Positions 1-11,327 are shown, counted from the first letter of the stretch. The stretch is 64,000 bases of DNA from Winogradskya humida (GCF_016862215.1 NZ_BOMN01000059.1:21819-85818); one strand, 5' to 3'. Notes: generated by a model not told the origin, from the sequence alone. A program made the numbers and translations.

Positions 1-1
1 C

Positions 2-2644
<2,643 letters not shown>

Positions 2645-2719
2645 AAAATGACCGTTCTGGGGCGTCCCCTCCAGGGGCGTCCTGAGACCCAGAAGATGCT
2701 GCACGCTTGATAAATCGGG

Positions 2720-2753
2720 AAGTCCCCCGGACCTGTCGCGGTCCGGGGGACTT
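2720..2753 (+). terminator. Hairpin terminator after nrdJ
   Basis: A perfect 14-bp stem (AAGTCCCCCGGACC at 2720-2733, complement at 2740-2753) encloses the loop TGTCGC. There is no long T-run, which is usual in high-GC actinobacteria. It lies 75 bases after the nrdJ stop and before a convergent gene, so it may act in both directions. Confidence 0.8.
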
Positions 2754-2916
2754 TCCGTTGGTACACGACGTGGACTCGACCGGGGTCCGCGAGACCCCGG
2801 CACCTGTCCGGAGCAGGACCCGAGCCCGTGCCACGCCCCGTCAAGGCACCACGATGCCAGCCGCGCCTCGTGCCCAGCGTCCAGCGGCGGATGAGCCGGG
2901 GGATCGGTGAGGAGAC

Positions 2917-3606
2917 TCACCAGCGGAGGTCATTGCCCTCCAAGGAGAGATAGCGCGGCGAGGTGGTGTCGGAGCTGTCCAGGAGTTGACCGAGCCGGAT
3001 GGCAGCCTCGCGGGGCGACGTGTCCGCGTCGCCCGCTCCCATGGCAGTGGTGAGGCTGCCCGGATGGACAGCCCAGCACCGTACGCGACCGGCGAGTTCC
3101 TGGGCGAGGGCGATTGTCAGCATGTTCTGAGCAGCCTTGGAGATGCGGTACGCGTAGCTGGTCCGTCGGACGGCGAAGTCGCCTGCGGCCTGCGCAGCCA
3201 GCGAGCCGAGCCGGGACGACACGTTGATGATCAGCGGCGCGGGCGCGGCCAGGAGCATCGGTAGCAGGGCCTGGGTGAGACGCATCGGGCCCGCGACATT
3301 GACATCGACGGCGTCCAGGATCGTCTGCGGGTCGCAGTCCTCGAGTGGGCAGGCCGACGCTCCGATGCCGGCATTGTTGATCAGCGCGTCGACCGGCCGT
3401 CCGTGGACAACCGCCAGAAGGGCCTCGCTCACCGGATCCCGGACGTCCTGCAGAACAGGTTCAACGCCGGCCCGCTTGATCGACACTGCTGCGGACTCTG
3501 TACGGACACAGGCCACGACGTTCCAACTCTGATCGGCGAGATATCTGGTCAGGGCCGCACCGAGCCCTCGGCTGCTGCCGGTGACCACTGCCAACCGGGT
3601 GGTCAC
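2917..3606 (-). CDS. Short-chain dehydrogenase/reductase (SDR)
   Basis: This is a 229-residue NAD(P)-dependent oxidoreductase of the classical SDR family; the substrate cannot be told from sequence. The cofactor motif TGSSRGLG lies at about residues 9-16, NNAG follows in the middle, the catalytic Ser is in NVSSRLG, and the YxxxK pair is YRISK. The GTG start at 3606 overlaps the stop of the upstream methyltransferase in a GTGA arrangement, so the two are probably translationally coupled. The frame stays open for about 94 codons further upstream, but that stretch is arginine/proline-rich and overlaps the methyltransferase, so it was rejected as coding. The C-terminus (GSLTTAMG and after) fits a small-molecule SDR. 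Confidence 0.88.
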   Translation of the reverse strand: MTTRLAVVTGSSRGLGAALTRYLADQSWNVVACVRTESAAVSIKRAGVEPVLQDVRDPVSEALLAVVHGRPVDALINNAGIGASACPLEDCDPQTILDAVDVNVAGPMRLTQALLPMLLAAPAPLIINVSSRLGSLAAQAAGDFAVRRTSYAYRISKAAQNMLTIALAQELAGRVRCWAVHPGSLTTAMGAGDADTSPREAAIRLGQLLDSSDTTSPRYLSLEGNDLRW

Positions 3607-4334
3607 CGGAGTACGAGCAGGTCGAGGGCGTCGACGACCGGGCCGGACTCGGTTCGTGCGGCCTCCTGAAGACGGGCTACACCCGCGGCATAGGCTTGAT
3701 CGCTGATCAACTGCAGGGGCGTATGCGCATCGCGCTGCAGGCCGGCGGCGGCATCGGCCACGGAGGGGGCGGTCACTTGTGGGACCGGTTCGCAGCCGGT
3801 TGCCGTGAAGCCGGCGGTGGCGAACGCCGCCTCGACGTCGGGGATGCTCGGGTAGCGGTCCAGCACGGCGACGGCTTCCGGGAACCATCGGAACAGGTTG
3901 ATCGCTTCGTGCCGGCCGGCGAACGCGGAGCGGATCAGCACCGGCGCGCCCGGCTTCAGTACCCGCCGGATCTCGCGGGCGGCGGCTTCCAGGTCGGGAA
4001 CGTGATGAATCACGGTGGAGAGCCAGACCCCGTCGAGACTCGCATCCGGGAACGGGATGTCGTCGGCGGCACCGGCGGAGACCGGTTGAAACATCGACCG
4101 CTCACGCATCGCTGCCGAAGGCTCGACGGCCAGGACGGCGATGCCGGGCCACCAGGTGCGGAATGCCCGCGCCCAGCTGCCGGTGCCGCACCCGAGGTCG
4201 AGCAGGCGCACCCCGGGTCGGGGCTCGAAGTGCCGCCCGATCGCGGCGCGCCAGGTAGCGAGGTCATCGTCCCGCAGGTGACGGGTCTCCTCGAACGCCG
4301 CTGTGTCCACTCTGTCGTACGCGATAAGTGCCAT
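3603..4334 (-). CDS. Class I SAM-dependent methyltransferase
   Basis: This 243-residue protein is of the Methyltransf_11/UbiE-like type. The SAM-binding motif I is LLDLGCGTGSWA, with motif II around VLAVEPSAAM and a post-I region ADDIPFPDASLDGVW. The later HVPDLEAAAREIRRVLKPG segment is typical of the fold. The acceptor is unknown. ATG 4334 was chosen because MALIAYDRVD begins the plausible coding region; another in-frame start exists 48 bases upstream. It is the first gene of a two-gene minus-strand unit with the SDR, linked by a GTGA overlap, so both may act on the same metabolite. Upstream, 4335-4512 shows no gene. Confidence 0.88.
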   Translation of the reverse strand: MALIAYDRVDTAAFEETRHLRDDDLATWRAAIGRHFEPRPGVRLLDLGCGTGSWARAFRTWWPGIAVLAVEPSAAMRERSMFQPVSAGAADDIPFPDASLDGVWLSTVIHHVPDLEAAAREIRRVLKPGAPVLIRSAFAGRHEAINLFRWFPEAVAVLDRYPSIPDVEAAFATAGFTATGCEPVPQVTAPSVADAAAGLQRDAHTPLQLISDQAYAAGVARLQEAARTESGPVVDALDLLVLR

Positions 4335-4512
4335 GCGCCGACCCAACCTGGCCGACCGCGCGGCAGGCAAGAGGTAGTGCACCGGTTCACATCGATCGAA
4401 GTCTTTCGCCGGTCTCGCCCACGCTGCCTACGGCACTGATGGTTTCGACCTGGTGCTGATACTGGGCGGGAGGCGCCTGAGGGGCCCCACGGTTGCGGAG
4501 CCCCCTCAGCCT

Positions 4513-5043
4513 CTATGCGGTCCAAGCGGGGTCGCGGCCGGTGAGGCCGAGGATGCGGTCGAGGGGTGGGGCGTCGGCGGGGATGGGGATTTCTTTGCCG
4601 TAGGCCTCCATCTGGCGGCCGAGTTCGGCGGTTTTCGCGACGTCTTCGAGGAGGAAGTCGAGCACCCCGGGCGCCCATTGTGGGTGCTGACCGGTCGCCG
4701 TGGCTACGTCCCAGCCGTGGACGACGACTTCGCCGATGGCCATGCCGCCGACCATCGGGGCCGGCATCGGGGCATTGCCCATGGAGATTTCGCCCTCCCA
4801 CGACTTGGGGTCGGAGTAGACGGTGCCCAGGATGGCGTAGCGGTCCTCGAGGCTTTCCGGGGGCTCGGATGTCACCCCGGCGGCTGAGGACAGCCAGGTG
4901 GCGGTGCCGGCCATGTGGTCCAGTAATTGGCGTACGGTGAAATTGCCGCACGGGGTGGGGAGGTCGAGCTGGTCGGGGCGGACGGCCTTGACCACCGCGA
5001 TTGTGGGTTCCAGGGCCGGCGTGACGAGCTCATGTGCTGACAT
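4513..5043 (-). CDS. TIGR03086-type metal-binding protein (DinB / maleylpyruvate isomerase N-terminal fold)
   Basis: This 176-residue protein belongs to the actinobacterial TIGR03086 branch of the DinB-like four-helix family, related to mycothiol-dependent enzymes. It carries the N-terminal signature TPCGNFTVRQLLDHM and the later VVHGWDVATATG, whose histidines are the presumed metal ligands. Its substrate is not known. ATG 5043 begins MSAHELV; the longer open frame upstream runs across the divergent PNGase-like gene and is unlikely. It is divergently transcribed from the secreted protein starting at 5138, with 94 bases between the starts. Confidence 0.83.
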   Translation of the reverse strand: MSAHELVTPALEPTIAVVKAVRPDQLDLPTPCGNFTVRQLLDHMAGTATWLSSAAGVTSEPPESLEDRYAILGTVYSDPKSWEGEISMGNAPMPAPMVGGMAIGEVVVHGWDVATATGQHPQWAPGVLDFLLEDVAKTAELGRQMEAYGKEIPIPADAPPLDRILGLTGRDPAWTA

Positions 5044-5137
5044 GACTACTGACCATAGGCCGCTTCGGTGCTCAGGTGTGGGACCGGTTTGACAAGATCG
5101 AAACACGCTATCGGTCAATATTTGCGATGCTGGATGG

Positions 5138-6634
5138 GTGCAGATTCTCGCAGCCGCCGCCGCGGTGCTCACCCTGATCAGCGGTCCCACCCCGCCCGCC
5201 GAGTTCGGCAGCGACTGGGACGACCCCGTGACGGCGGCCCCGCCCGTGACCGCCCCGCATGCCCCCAGCTGCTCGACGACGATTGTGGATACCGAATTCC
5301 GGGACTTCACGCCGTACCGGTCGAATTATTCTCCGTCTTGTGCCGGGCCCTGGCAGAAAGTGGTGCTGCGCCTGGATGGTGCGGTCGCGGGGCGGCAATA
5401 TGACCGCCTCGGCTATCTGACGGTCGGCGGGGTGACCATCTTCAAGACCTCGACTCCCGAGCCTTCGCCGGACGGAATCACCTGGTCGGTGGAGAAGGAC
5501 ATCACGCAGTACGCGTCGCTGCTCGCCAAGCCGCAACCGATCGAAATGCTCATCGGGAACGTCGTCGACGGCACCTACACGGGCGTGCTCGACGTGACGG
5601 TGAAGCTGACTTTCTATCGGGGTGCGTCCGGTGACCGGCCGGATGTGCTCCCGATCAGCCAGGCCATTCCCCGCAACACCGAAAAGCTGTTCGCCGACGT
5701 GTATGCGACGGGGTCCGGTGGTGGTTGCGAGGAATTCTGGTATCAGACCGTTCCGGACGGGATCCCGTACTCCTGCCCCGCGGACAACGGCCCGTATCGC
5801 GAAGTTCAGATCACCATCGACGGCCGGCTGGCGGGCATTGCCGCACCGTATCCGCACATCTACACCGGTGGATGGTCAAACCCGTTCCTCTGGTACGTCC
5901 TGCCGGCGCCCCGCGCATTCGACATCCAGCCCATCCGCTATGACCTGACACCTTTCGCCGGTCTGCTCACCGACGGTAAAGCGCACGACATCAAGGTGGA
6001 CGTGGTCGGTGTACCCGAAGGCCAGTCCGGGTGGGACGTCCCGACGGCGCTGCTCGCCTGGCGGGACAAACACGCCACGCAGGTCACCGGCGGCCTGCTG
6101 AGCAGCACGTCGTCGCCGCTGCGCAACACCTCGGTCTACACCGAACCCACCCTGAAGACCACCGGTGGCCATTCGCTCACAGTCAGTGGTTACCTCAACA
6201 CCTCACACGGCCGCGTCACCACGACGGTCGGCCGCACGGTCGCGAACACCAGCACGCACACCTGGAACGCCGACGAAACCAACGATGCGCTCCGCGCGAT
6301 CTGGACCGACACCACCAGCACCACCATCAAAGCGGGCCGCTCCAGGCCGTCCACCACAACAACCAGCCGTCAGTACGCCCTGAGCGGCGCGATCACCATC
6401 GATGAGAACGACCGCCTGACCACCACGATCTCGCTCACCGACGCAGCGACAACCCCCGCCACCCGCCTCCTCGACACCTACGAGGGCACCGCCTCCTGGC
6501 TCCTCAACGTCCCCCGCGACCAGCGCCACGCCACCGGCACCTCCACCGAGCGCTACCGCCTGTGGCAGCCCGGACCCGACTACGACCACACCATCACGGC
6601 GGTGAACGGCACGATCACCGCCGACCGTCACTGA
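5138..6634 (+). CDS. Secreted peptide-N4-(N-acetyl-beta-glucosaminyl)asparagine amidase A (PNGase A)-like protein
   Basis: This is a 498-residue exported protein. The start is a GTG, followed by a short hydrophobic signal peptide (QILAAAAAVLTLISG, about residues 2-20). The middle matches the PNGase A family, known mainly from plants, fungi and some actinobacteria: RNTEKLFADVYATG, then EEFWYQTVP, PYREVQITIDGRLAG, PYPHIYTGG, and DLTPFAGLLTDGKAHDIKV. Family members release N-glycans from glycopeptides. The predicted role here, removal of N-glycans from plant or fungal glycoproteins outside the cell, is inference. The C-terminal 150 residues are Thr-rich and probably beta-structured. A TTGACA at 5089 could be a -35 element, but no good -10 follows at the right distance. 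A tandem repeat array follows the stop. Confidence 0.8.
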   Translation: MQILAAAAAVLTLISGPTPPAEFGSDWDDPVTAAPPVTAPHAPSCSTTIVDTEFRDFTPYRSNYSPSCAGPWQKVVLRLDGAVAGRQYDRLGYLTVGGVTIFKTSTPEPSPDGITWSVEKDITQYASLLAKPQPIEMLIGNVVDGTYTGVLDVTVKLTFYRGASGDRPDVLPISQAIPRNTEKLFADVYATGSGGGCEEFWYQTVPDGIPYSCPADNGPYREVQITIDGRLAGIAAPYPHIYTGGWSNPFLWYVLPAPRAFDIQPIRYDLTPFAGLLTDGKAHDIKVDVVGVPEGQSGWDVPTALLAWRDKHATQVTGGLLSSTSSPLRNTSVYTEPTLKTTGGHSLTVSGYLNTSHGRVTTTVGRTVANTSTHTWNADETNDALRAIWTDTTSTTIKAGRSRPSTTTTSRQYALSGAITIDENDRLTTTISLTDAATTPATRLLDTYEGTASWLLNVPRDQRHATGTSTERYRLWQPGPDYDHTITAVNGTITADRH

Positions 6635-6715
6635 CGCTTTTATCGGCGTTTCTACTCCGGCCCGCTCGGGATTGCTTTCTCTCCCGGGCGGGCTTGTCCG
6701 CGTTTTCTCTCCTTG

Positions 6716-6902
6716 CGGCTTGCCGACGTGCTCTTTCCATGCGGCTTGCTGGCGTGCTCTCCCTATACGGCTTGCTTACGCGTCTTCCCTCTGCGGCTCG
6801 CTGGCGTTTCTGCCCTGCGGCTTGCTGGCGTTTCCGCTCTGCGGCTTGCTGGCGTTTCTGCCTTGCGGCTTGCTCGCGTTTCTGCCTCTGCGGCTTGCTA
6901 GG
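6716..6902 (+). repeat. Tandem repeat, 24-26 nt unit, 8 copies, after the PNGase-like gene
   Basis: Copies begin with CGGCTTGCTGGCG-like sequence at 6716, 6742, 6768, 6794, 6818, 6842, 6866 and 6891, giving periods of 26, 26, 26, 24, 24, 24 and 25. The later copies are nearly identical and the early ones are degenerate. The array fills most of the 275-base gap between the stop at 6634 and the MFS start at 6910. Because 26- and 25-nt units break any reading frame, the open frames seen across it are not considered genes. Confidence 0.9.
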
Positions 6903-6909
6903 TTGAGAC

Positions 6910-8142
6910 GTGATCGACCGGCGCGACTCGCACGTCCAGGCTGCGAAGATCGCCGTCGCGGTCACGTTCGCCACCAACGGGATCGCGTTCGCGGGCTGGC
7001 TGGCCCGCGCCCCCGCCGTACGCAACGATCTGGGCCTGTCCCCGGCCGGCCTCGGACTGCTCCTGCTCTGCCTCTCGGGAGCGGCAGTCCTGGCGATCCC
7101 CCTGGCCGGCCCGCTCGTCCAACGCTTCGGCGCGGCCCGCACGGTCCTCACCAGCAGCATGTCGGTCGTCCTCGGCCTGCTCATTCTGGGCACCGGCACC
7201 GCCCTCGGCTCAGTCCCGATCGCCGGCGCCGGCCTCGTCCTCCTCGGCGCGGGCAACAGCCTCTGGGACGTAGCCATGAACGTCGAAGGCGCCACCGTCG
7301 AACGCCGTCTCGCCCGAACCCTGATGCCCCGCTTCCACGCAGCTTTCAGCCTGGGCACAGTCGGCGGGGCGGGCTTGAGCGCGCTGGCTGCGTACCTGGG
7401 AATCTCAGTGACCACACAGGTCTGCGCCACCGCTCTCCTGGCAGCAACGGTCATGCTCTTCACGGTCCGCTGGTTCCTCCCGGCCGAACCCACCCCCGCG
7501 GGCAACCACCCCGGCGGCCGCGTCCGCGACGCCTGGCGCGAACCCCGGACCCTGCTCATCGGCGTCATCATGCTCGGCTTCGGCTTCACCGAAGGCGCCG
7601 CCAACGACTGGCTGGCCATCAGCCTCGTCGACGGTTATCACGCGACAGAGACGGTAGGGGCCATCGGCTTCGGTTTCTTCGTCACCGCCATGACCCTCGG
7701 CCGCCTCTTCGGCGGCACGGCAATCGAACGCTGGGGCCGGGTAACAGCCTTACGGGTGACGGCGATCTCCGCCCTGCTCGGCCTGCTCCTGGCGATCTCC
7801 GGCCTGCCGATCCCCGTGGTCCTCGTCGGCGCGCTGCTCTGGGGCGCCGGCGCTTCCCTCGGGTTTCCCATCGGCATGAGCGCAGCCGCCGATGATCCCC
7901 TCCGCGCGGCGATCCGGGTGTCCGTCGCGGGCTCGATCGGCTACGGGGCGTTCCTGGCTGGGCCGCCGCTGATCGGCCTTCTCGCGGAACACTTCGGCAT
8001 CCTGCGGGCACTGCTCCTGGTCGTCGTCGCCATCGGGCTGGGCCTGATCGGCTCGGGAGCAGCCCGTCCCTTGCCCGCCGCAGTAACCCGAACCACTCCG
8101 GCCGGCCCGCCGCACGACTCGGACGGTAACGCCGCCGGCTGA
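6910..8142 (+). CDS. MFS transporter
   Basis: This is a 410-residue integral membrane protein with about 12 hydrophobic segments, of the major facilitator superfamily (YbjJ/FucP-like small-molecule permeases). The N-terminal WLARAPAVRNDLGLSPAGLG and the loop RFGAARTVL are typical of MFS proteins close to the inner-membrane YbjJ type. The substrate is unknown. The GTG start at 6910 begins VIDRRDSHVQ. The last 25 residues are Pro/Thr-rich and cytoplasmic. It stands alone on the plus strand, with a repeat array on each side (6716-6902 and 8286-8700). Confidence 0.88.
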   Translation: MIDRRDSHVQAAKIAVAVTFATNGIAFAGWLARAPAVRNDLGLSPAGLGLLLLCLSGAAVLAIPLAGPLVQRFGAARTVLTSSMSVVLGLLILGTGTALGSVPIAGAGLVLLGAGNSLWDVAMNVEGATVERRLARTLMPRFHAAFSLGTVGGAGLSALAAYLGISVTTQVCATALLAATVMLFTVRWFLPAEPTPAGNHPGGRVRDAWREPRTLLIGVIMLGFGFTEGAANDWLAISLVDGYHATETVGAIGFGFFVTAMTLGRLFGGTAIERWGRVTALRVTAISALLGLLLAISGLPIPVVLVGALLWGAGASLGFPIGMSAAADDPLRAAIRVSVAGSIGYGAFLAGPPLIGLLAEHFGILRALLLVVVAIGLGLIGSGAARPLPAAVTRTTPAGPPHDSDGNAAG

Positions 8143-8285
8143 GCTGCTGCTGGTGTCCGCCCTGGCTGGTCGCTATAGAGGTTTGTCCGTCGGAGGTTGA
8201 CCCGATTCGGGCGGGCTCACCTGGTTCGGACACCACCGCTCCAGCAAAAGCCGGATCGGTGTTCGGCCTGGACCGGATTCAAATC

Positions 8286-8700
8286 CGGACCTGAACGCGG
8301 ACCCGGACCCGGACGCGGACCCGGACCCGGACGCGGACCCGGACCCGGACCCGGACCCGGACGCGGACCCGGACCCGGACGCGGACCCGGACCTGAACGC
8401 GGACCCGGACCTGAACGCGGACCCGGACCTGAACGCGGACCCGGACCTGAACGCGGACCCGGACCTGAACCCGGACGCGGACCCGGACCTGAACGCGGAC
8501 GCGGACCCGGACGCGGACCCGGACCTGAACGCGGACCCGCACCCGCACTCGCACGCGGACCCGGACCCGGACCTGAACGCGGACCCGGACCTGAACGCGG
8601 ACCCGGACCCGGACCTGAACGCGGACCCGGACCCGGACCCGGACCCGCACCCGCACTCGCACGCGGACCCGGACCCGAACCCGTGCCCGGACCAGGTCGC
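8286..8700. repeat. 415-base hexamer/dodecamer minisatellite (GGACCC / GGACGC / GGACCTGAACGC)
   Basis: About 70 contiguous 6-nt units are built on GGAC(C/G)C, with the 12-nt variant GGACCTGAACGC recurring about a dozen times and a GCACCCGCACTCGCACGC block occurring twice (near 8537 and 8645). It lies in the 825-base gap between convergent genes (MFS ending 8142, hydrolase ending 8968). Because the unit is a multiple of 3, all six frames are open and give artefactual repeat proteins (GPGPER, DPDLNA, VRVRVQ). None has a convincing start and ribosome binding site. The rest of the gap, 8143-8285 and 8701-8967, shows no gene. Confidence 0.95.
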
Positions 8701-8967
8701 GGACCTTGGCCATCGAGCCTGGCCCAGCCTGTCGGCGCAGGCAGGGTCGGATCCAGCCGGTTCGGAATGGCGCCCGGGTGGGTCGGCACTTGGATGAACT
8801 GGCGCCCTGGCTGGGGTCGGCACTCGGGGGCTGCTCGGCGGGCTGCGGGAGGGATCACCCTGCTGTGGGCGGCGTTCGACGATGGGTTGGCGCCTGGCTA
8901 GGTCTGCCGCCGGTTGGCCGATCCCGGCTGGGCCGGCGCCTGGTCGGGGTGGGGCGCGCGGTGGTGG

Positions 8968-9888
8968 TTAGGCGGGGGATTCGCCGTGGAGGAAGTTGGT
9001 GATTGCTGTGGCCAGGGCTTCTGGGTGTTCGAGGACCATGGCGTGGGAGGCGTTTTCCAGCGGGAGGTAGTGCATGCGGGGGTTGGTTTTGGCTGCTTGG
9101 GTGGCTTGGTTGAGGAGGTAGGTGCGGTGGGCGGTGTAGAGGTCGGCGAAGGGTTCTTGGGCCGGGAGGTTGCGGGTGGCCAGGATGGTGAGGGTGGGGG
9201 CCGGGGTGGTTGCGTAGGCGTCGGTGAGGTCCAGGTCTTTCATGAGGGTTCGGAGGGTGCCGGCGGTTTCGGGGGTGGGGCGGATGGTGGTTTCGTCGGC
9301 TTTGGTGACGATGTTGCGGCGGAAGGCTTCGAGCCAGAGTTTTTCGTTGGCGCCGGCTTCGCGGGCGGCGGCTCGTTGGGCTTCGACCAGGGCGGGGAGG
9401 TCTGTGGTGGGGAAGGGCTGACCCATGGTGAGCTCCATGGAGTCGAAGAGTGCTTCCAGGCGGGCGAGCTCGGTGGCGGCCTTCTCCGGGTCGAGGCCGG
9501 GGAGGTGAGCGGGGCTGGCCGGGGGTGGGTTGCCGTCGAGGTTGATCACGCCGGGGGTTTCGGGGTGGCGCTGGCCCCAGAGGGTGGCGAGTATGCCGCC
9601 GAGGGAGTGGCCGACCACGGCGGGGCGGTCGAGCTCCATCTGGACCGTGACTGCGGCGAGGTCGCCCAGGCCGGCCTTCCAGGTCCAGGGGGCGTCGCCG
9701 GAGCGGCCGTGGCCGCGCAGGTCGAGGGCGATCACGCGGTGGTGGGGGCGCAGGGCGCGGGCCAGGGTGGTGAGTTGGGCGAGGTTGCCGCCGGCGCCGT
9801 GGAGCAGGAGCAGGGGCGGCTGGTCGCCGCCGAAGTCCCGGACGGCGATGGGCAGGTCTCCCGCGTCGACGAGGCGATCGTTGATCAC
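8968..9888 (-). CDS. Alpha/beta hydrolase
   Basis: This is a 306-residue alpha/beta-hydrolase-fold enzyme. The oxyanion region is LLLHGAGGN (about residues 27-35), the nucleophile elbow is GHSLGG with Ser95, and the catalytic His is probably in ENASHAMVLEHP near the C-terminus. It resembles epoxide hydrolase or lactonase-type esterases; the substrate is not predictable. GTG 9888 overlaps the stop of the upstream HTH-like gene in a GTGA arrangement, pointing to translational coupling. The frame stays open beyond this start, but that sequence is low-complexity Arg/Pro and lies inside the upstream gene. Confidence 0.87.
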   Translation of the reverse strand: MINDRLVDAGDLPIAVRDFGGDQPPLLLLHGAGGNLAQLTTLARALRPHHRVIALDLRGHGRSGDAPWTWKAGLGDLAAVTVQMELDRPAVVGHSLGGILATLWGQRHPETPGVINLDGNPPPASPAHLPGLDPEKAATELARLEALFDSMELTMGQPFPTTDLPALVEAQRAAAREAGANEKLWLEAFRRNIVTKADETTIRPTPETAGTLRTLMKDLDLTDAYATTPAPTLTILATRNLPAQEPFADLYTAHRTYLLNQATQAAKTNPRMHYLPLENASHAMVLEHPEALATAITNFLHGESPA

Positions 9889-10394
9889 GATGGGTCTTCC
9901 TCTGTGTGAACGGGCTCTGGGTGAACGGGCTCTGGGAGAACGGGACGGTGGGTGTGCTGCAGGCGGTGGCGGACGGCGGCGGACGGTACGCCGCCGTCGG
10001 GGTGGCGGGGGAGTTTGCCCCGGCGGACGAGATCGTGCACACCCTGGCGGCTGATGCCGAGCATGGCGCCGGCGACCGCGTAGGAGACCGACTCGGCTGA
10101 GGGGTGGCCGACGCGCTCGGCGACCACACGGCCGAGCGGTGAATACCACCAGTCGATGGGCGGGTTGAAGGCCCTGTCGCTGGGATAGAGCGTCATGACG
10201 AGGCGCATCGCTGCCATTGCGGCGGACTGCTCATCGCCCTGCTGCATCGAGTCGGCCCAGCGGCCGGCTCGCAGGCGGACGAGTGTGCGCAGCGCGTTCA
10301 CGGCATCGTCGCCGTCGAGGAGGATCTCGAGCGGGTCGAGCAGCCGGATGTCGAGCAGTCTGACGATCTGCTCGACGAGCGCGTCGTCGGTCAC
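9885..10394 (-). CDS. Hypothetical protein with helix-turn-helix-like segment
   Basis: This 169-residue protein is not assigned to a known family. The middle contains WWYSPLGRVV followed by a helix-turn-helix-like stretch (ESVSYAVAGAMLGISRQGVHDLVRRGKL, about residues 101-128) resembling MerR/excisionase-type winged DNA-binding units. The C-terminus is Pro/His-rich, with the motif PEPVH repeated. It is coupled by a 4-base overlap to the hydrolase downstream, so it may regulate or partner that gene. The start is a GTG at 10394. DNA binding is an inference from the motif only. Confidence 0.7.
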   Translation of the reverse strand: MTDDALVEQIVRLLDIRLLDPLEILLDGDDAVNALRTLVRLRAGRWADSMQQGDEQSAAMAAMRLVMTLYPSDRAFNPPIDWWYSPLGRVVAERVGHPSAESVSYAVAGAMLGISRQGVHDLVRRGKLPRHPDGGVPSAAVRHRLQHTHRPVLPEPVHPEPVHTEEDPS

Positions 10395-10464
10395 CCGTCC
10401 ATCCTGGCACTACTTGACGGTGGCTGCCAAGTAGTCGTGTGCCGCGCGGTGGGCGTACGTTGGG

Positions 10465-10701
10465 ATGGTGGATGAATTGGCCTCACGCCCGCTTTCGGAG
10501 CCGCACCACAGCCGGTTGGCTCTTGATCATCCGCGCCGGGGCGAGGTGCTCGCCGCCCATGATGACGCGCTCGGTGCCGGTCAGGCGGGCTATCTCGACC
10601 CTGGTTCGGGACTCTTCGTGTTGACCGCGGCGTTTCTCGCGAAGCGTGGGACCTGCTGTGGCCGGGGATGTCGTCACTGTCCGTATTTTGATGGTGCCTG
10701 A
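10465..10701 (+). CDS. DUF5522 family small protein
   Basis: This 78-residue protein ends with the DUF5522 signature: FVLTAAFLAKRGTCCGRGCRHCPY. The cluster CCGxGCRHC gives four closely spaced cysteines and a histidine, suggesting zinc or iron-sulfur binding (inference). The family has no known function. The N-terminal third (ELASRPLSEPHHSRLALDHPRRGEVLAAH) is typical of actinobacterial members. ATG 10465 is the only reasonable start. It sits just ahead of a lipoprotein gene on the same strand. Confidence 0.8.
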   Translation: MVDELASRPLSEPHHSRLALDHPRRGEVLAAHDDALGAGQAGYLDPGSGLFVLTAAFLAKRGTCCGRGCRHCPYFDGA

Positions 10702-10766
10702 GTTGGACTTCCGCCGACGGCCCGTCGGCCAGTACGGTGTGCCCCGAAATGATCGGGAGGATTCCG

Positions 10767-11327
10767 GTGCGCACGCGTCTCTTCGCCCTCGGTGCCCTGG
10801 CGGTGCTGCTTTCCCTGGCGGGTTGCACGGAGAAAAAGGTTGAGGCTGCGACGACGAAGCTGCCGCCGGTGAAAGTCGTCCAGCTGCCCGCGGCCTCGGC
10901 CGGTGGCGTCTGCGCTCTCTGGGACTACGCGCTCATCAAGAAGGAGATCGGCGTCGCGTTCACGGCTGCCGCCTCCGATGAGGTGGACGACACCTCCACG
11001 TGCGTGGTGCAGATGACCAGCAGCGAATGGCCGTACCTCGTGCTTTCGGTGGTGAAAAGCACCAAGGCCGATGCCGATCTCTTCACCGGGGAGCTGATGC
11101 CGGCGAAGGCCACCAAGATGAAGGGCCTGGGCAAGGCGGGCTATCGCCTCGTCACCAAGGCGAGCGGCGCTCACGGACCGGTGGTGGAGATCTCGTGGCT
11201 GAGTGAGGCCGGGCAGTTGCAGACGCTGCGCTACACCTTCGCCAAGAGCGCCAAGACCGCCGACGTGAAGGCGCTGCAGGGCAAGCTGCTCAACCTGGCC
11301 AAGGCCCTGGACACCGCGAAAGACTAG
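10767..11327 (+). CDS. Putative lipoprotein
   Basis: This is a 186-residue exported lipoprotein of unknown function. The GTG start at 10767 is chosen because GGGAGG lies at 10755-10760, six bases upstream, and because it places a clean lipoprotein signal at the N-terminus: VRTRLFALGALAVLLSLAGC, with lipobox LAGC and Cys20 as the modified residue. After the signal come Lys-rich EKKVEA and a domain with cysteines in GGVCALWDY and DDTSTCVVQ, probably forming a disulfide. This resembles actinobacterial DUF3558-like lipoproteins, but the match is weak. Two in-frame starts upstream (10737, 10749) lack a ribosome binding site. Confidence 0.82.
   Translation: MRTRLFALGALAVLLSLAGCTEKKVEAATTKLPPVKVVQLPAASAGGVCALWDYALIKKEIGVAFTAAASDEVDDTSTCVVQMTSSEWPYLVLSVVKSTKADADLFTGELMPAKATKMKGLGKAGYRLVTKASGAHGPVVEISWLSEAGQLQTLRYTFAKSAKTADVKALQGKLLNLAKALDTAKD

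Noticed and set aside
5089..5121. Promoter with TTGACA ahead of the PNGase-like gene
   Set aside because: TTGACA (5089-5094) is present, but no acceptable -10 hexamer lies 16-18 bases downstream; the nearest AT-rich hexamer is 21 bases away.
8197..8901. Repeat protein frames (GPGPER, VRVRVQ, DPDLNA types) across the minisatellite
   Set aside because: All frames are open because the 6/12-nt unit is a multiple of three; the DPDLNA frame lacks a start codon, and none has a good ribosome binding site.
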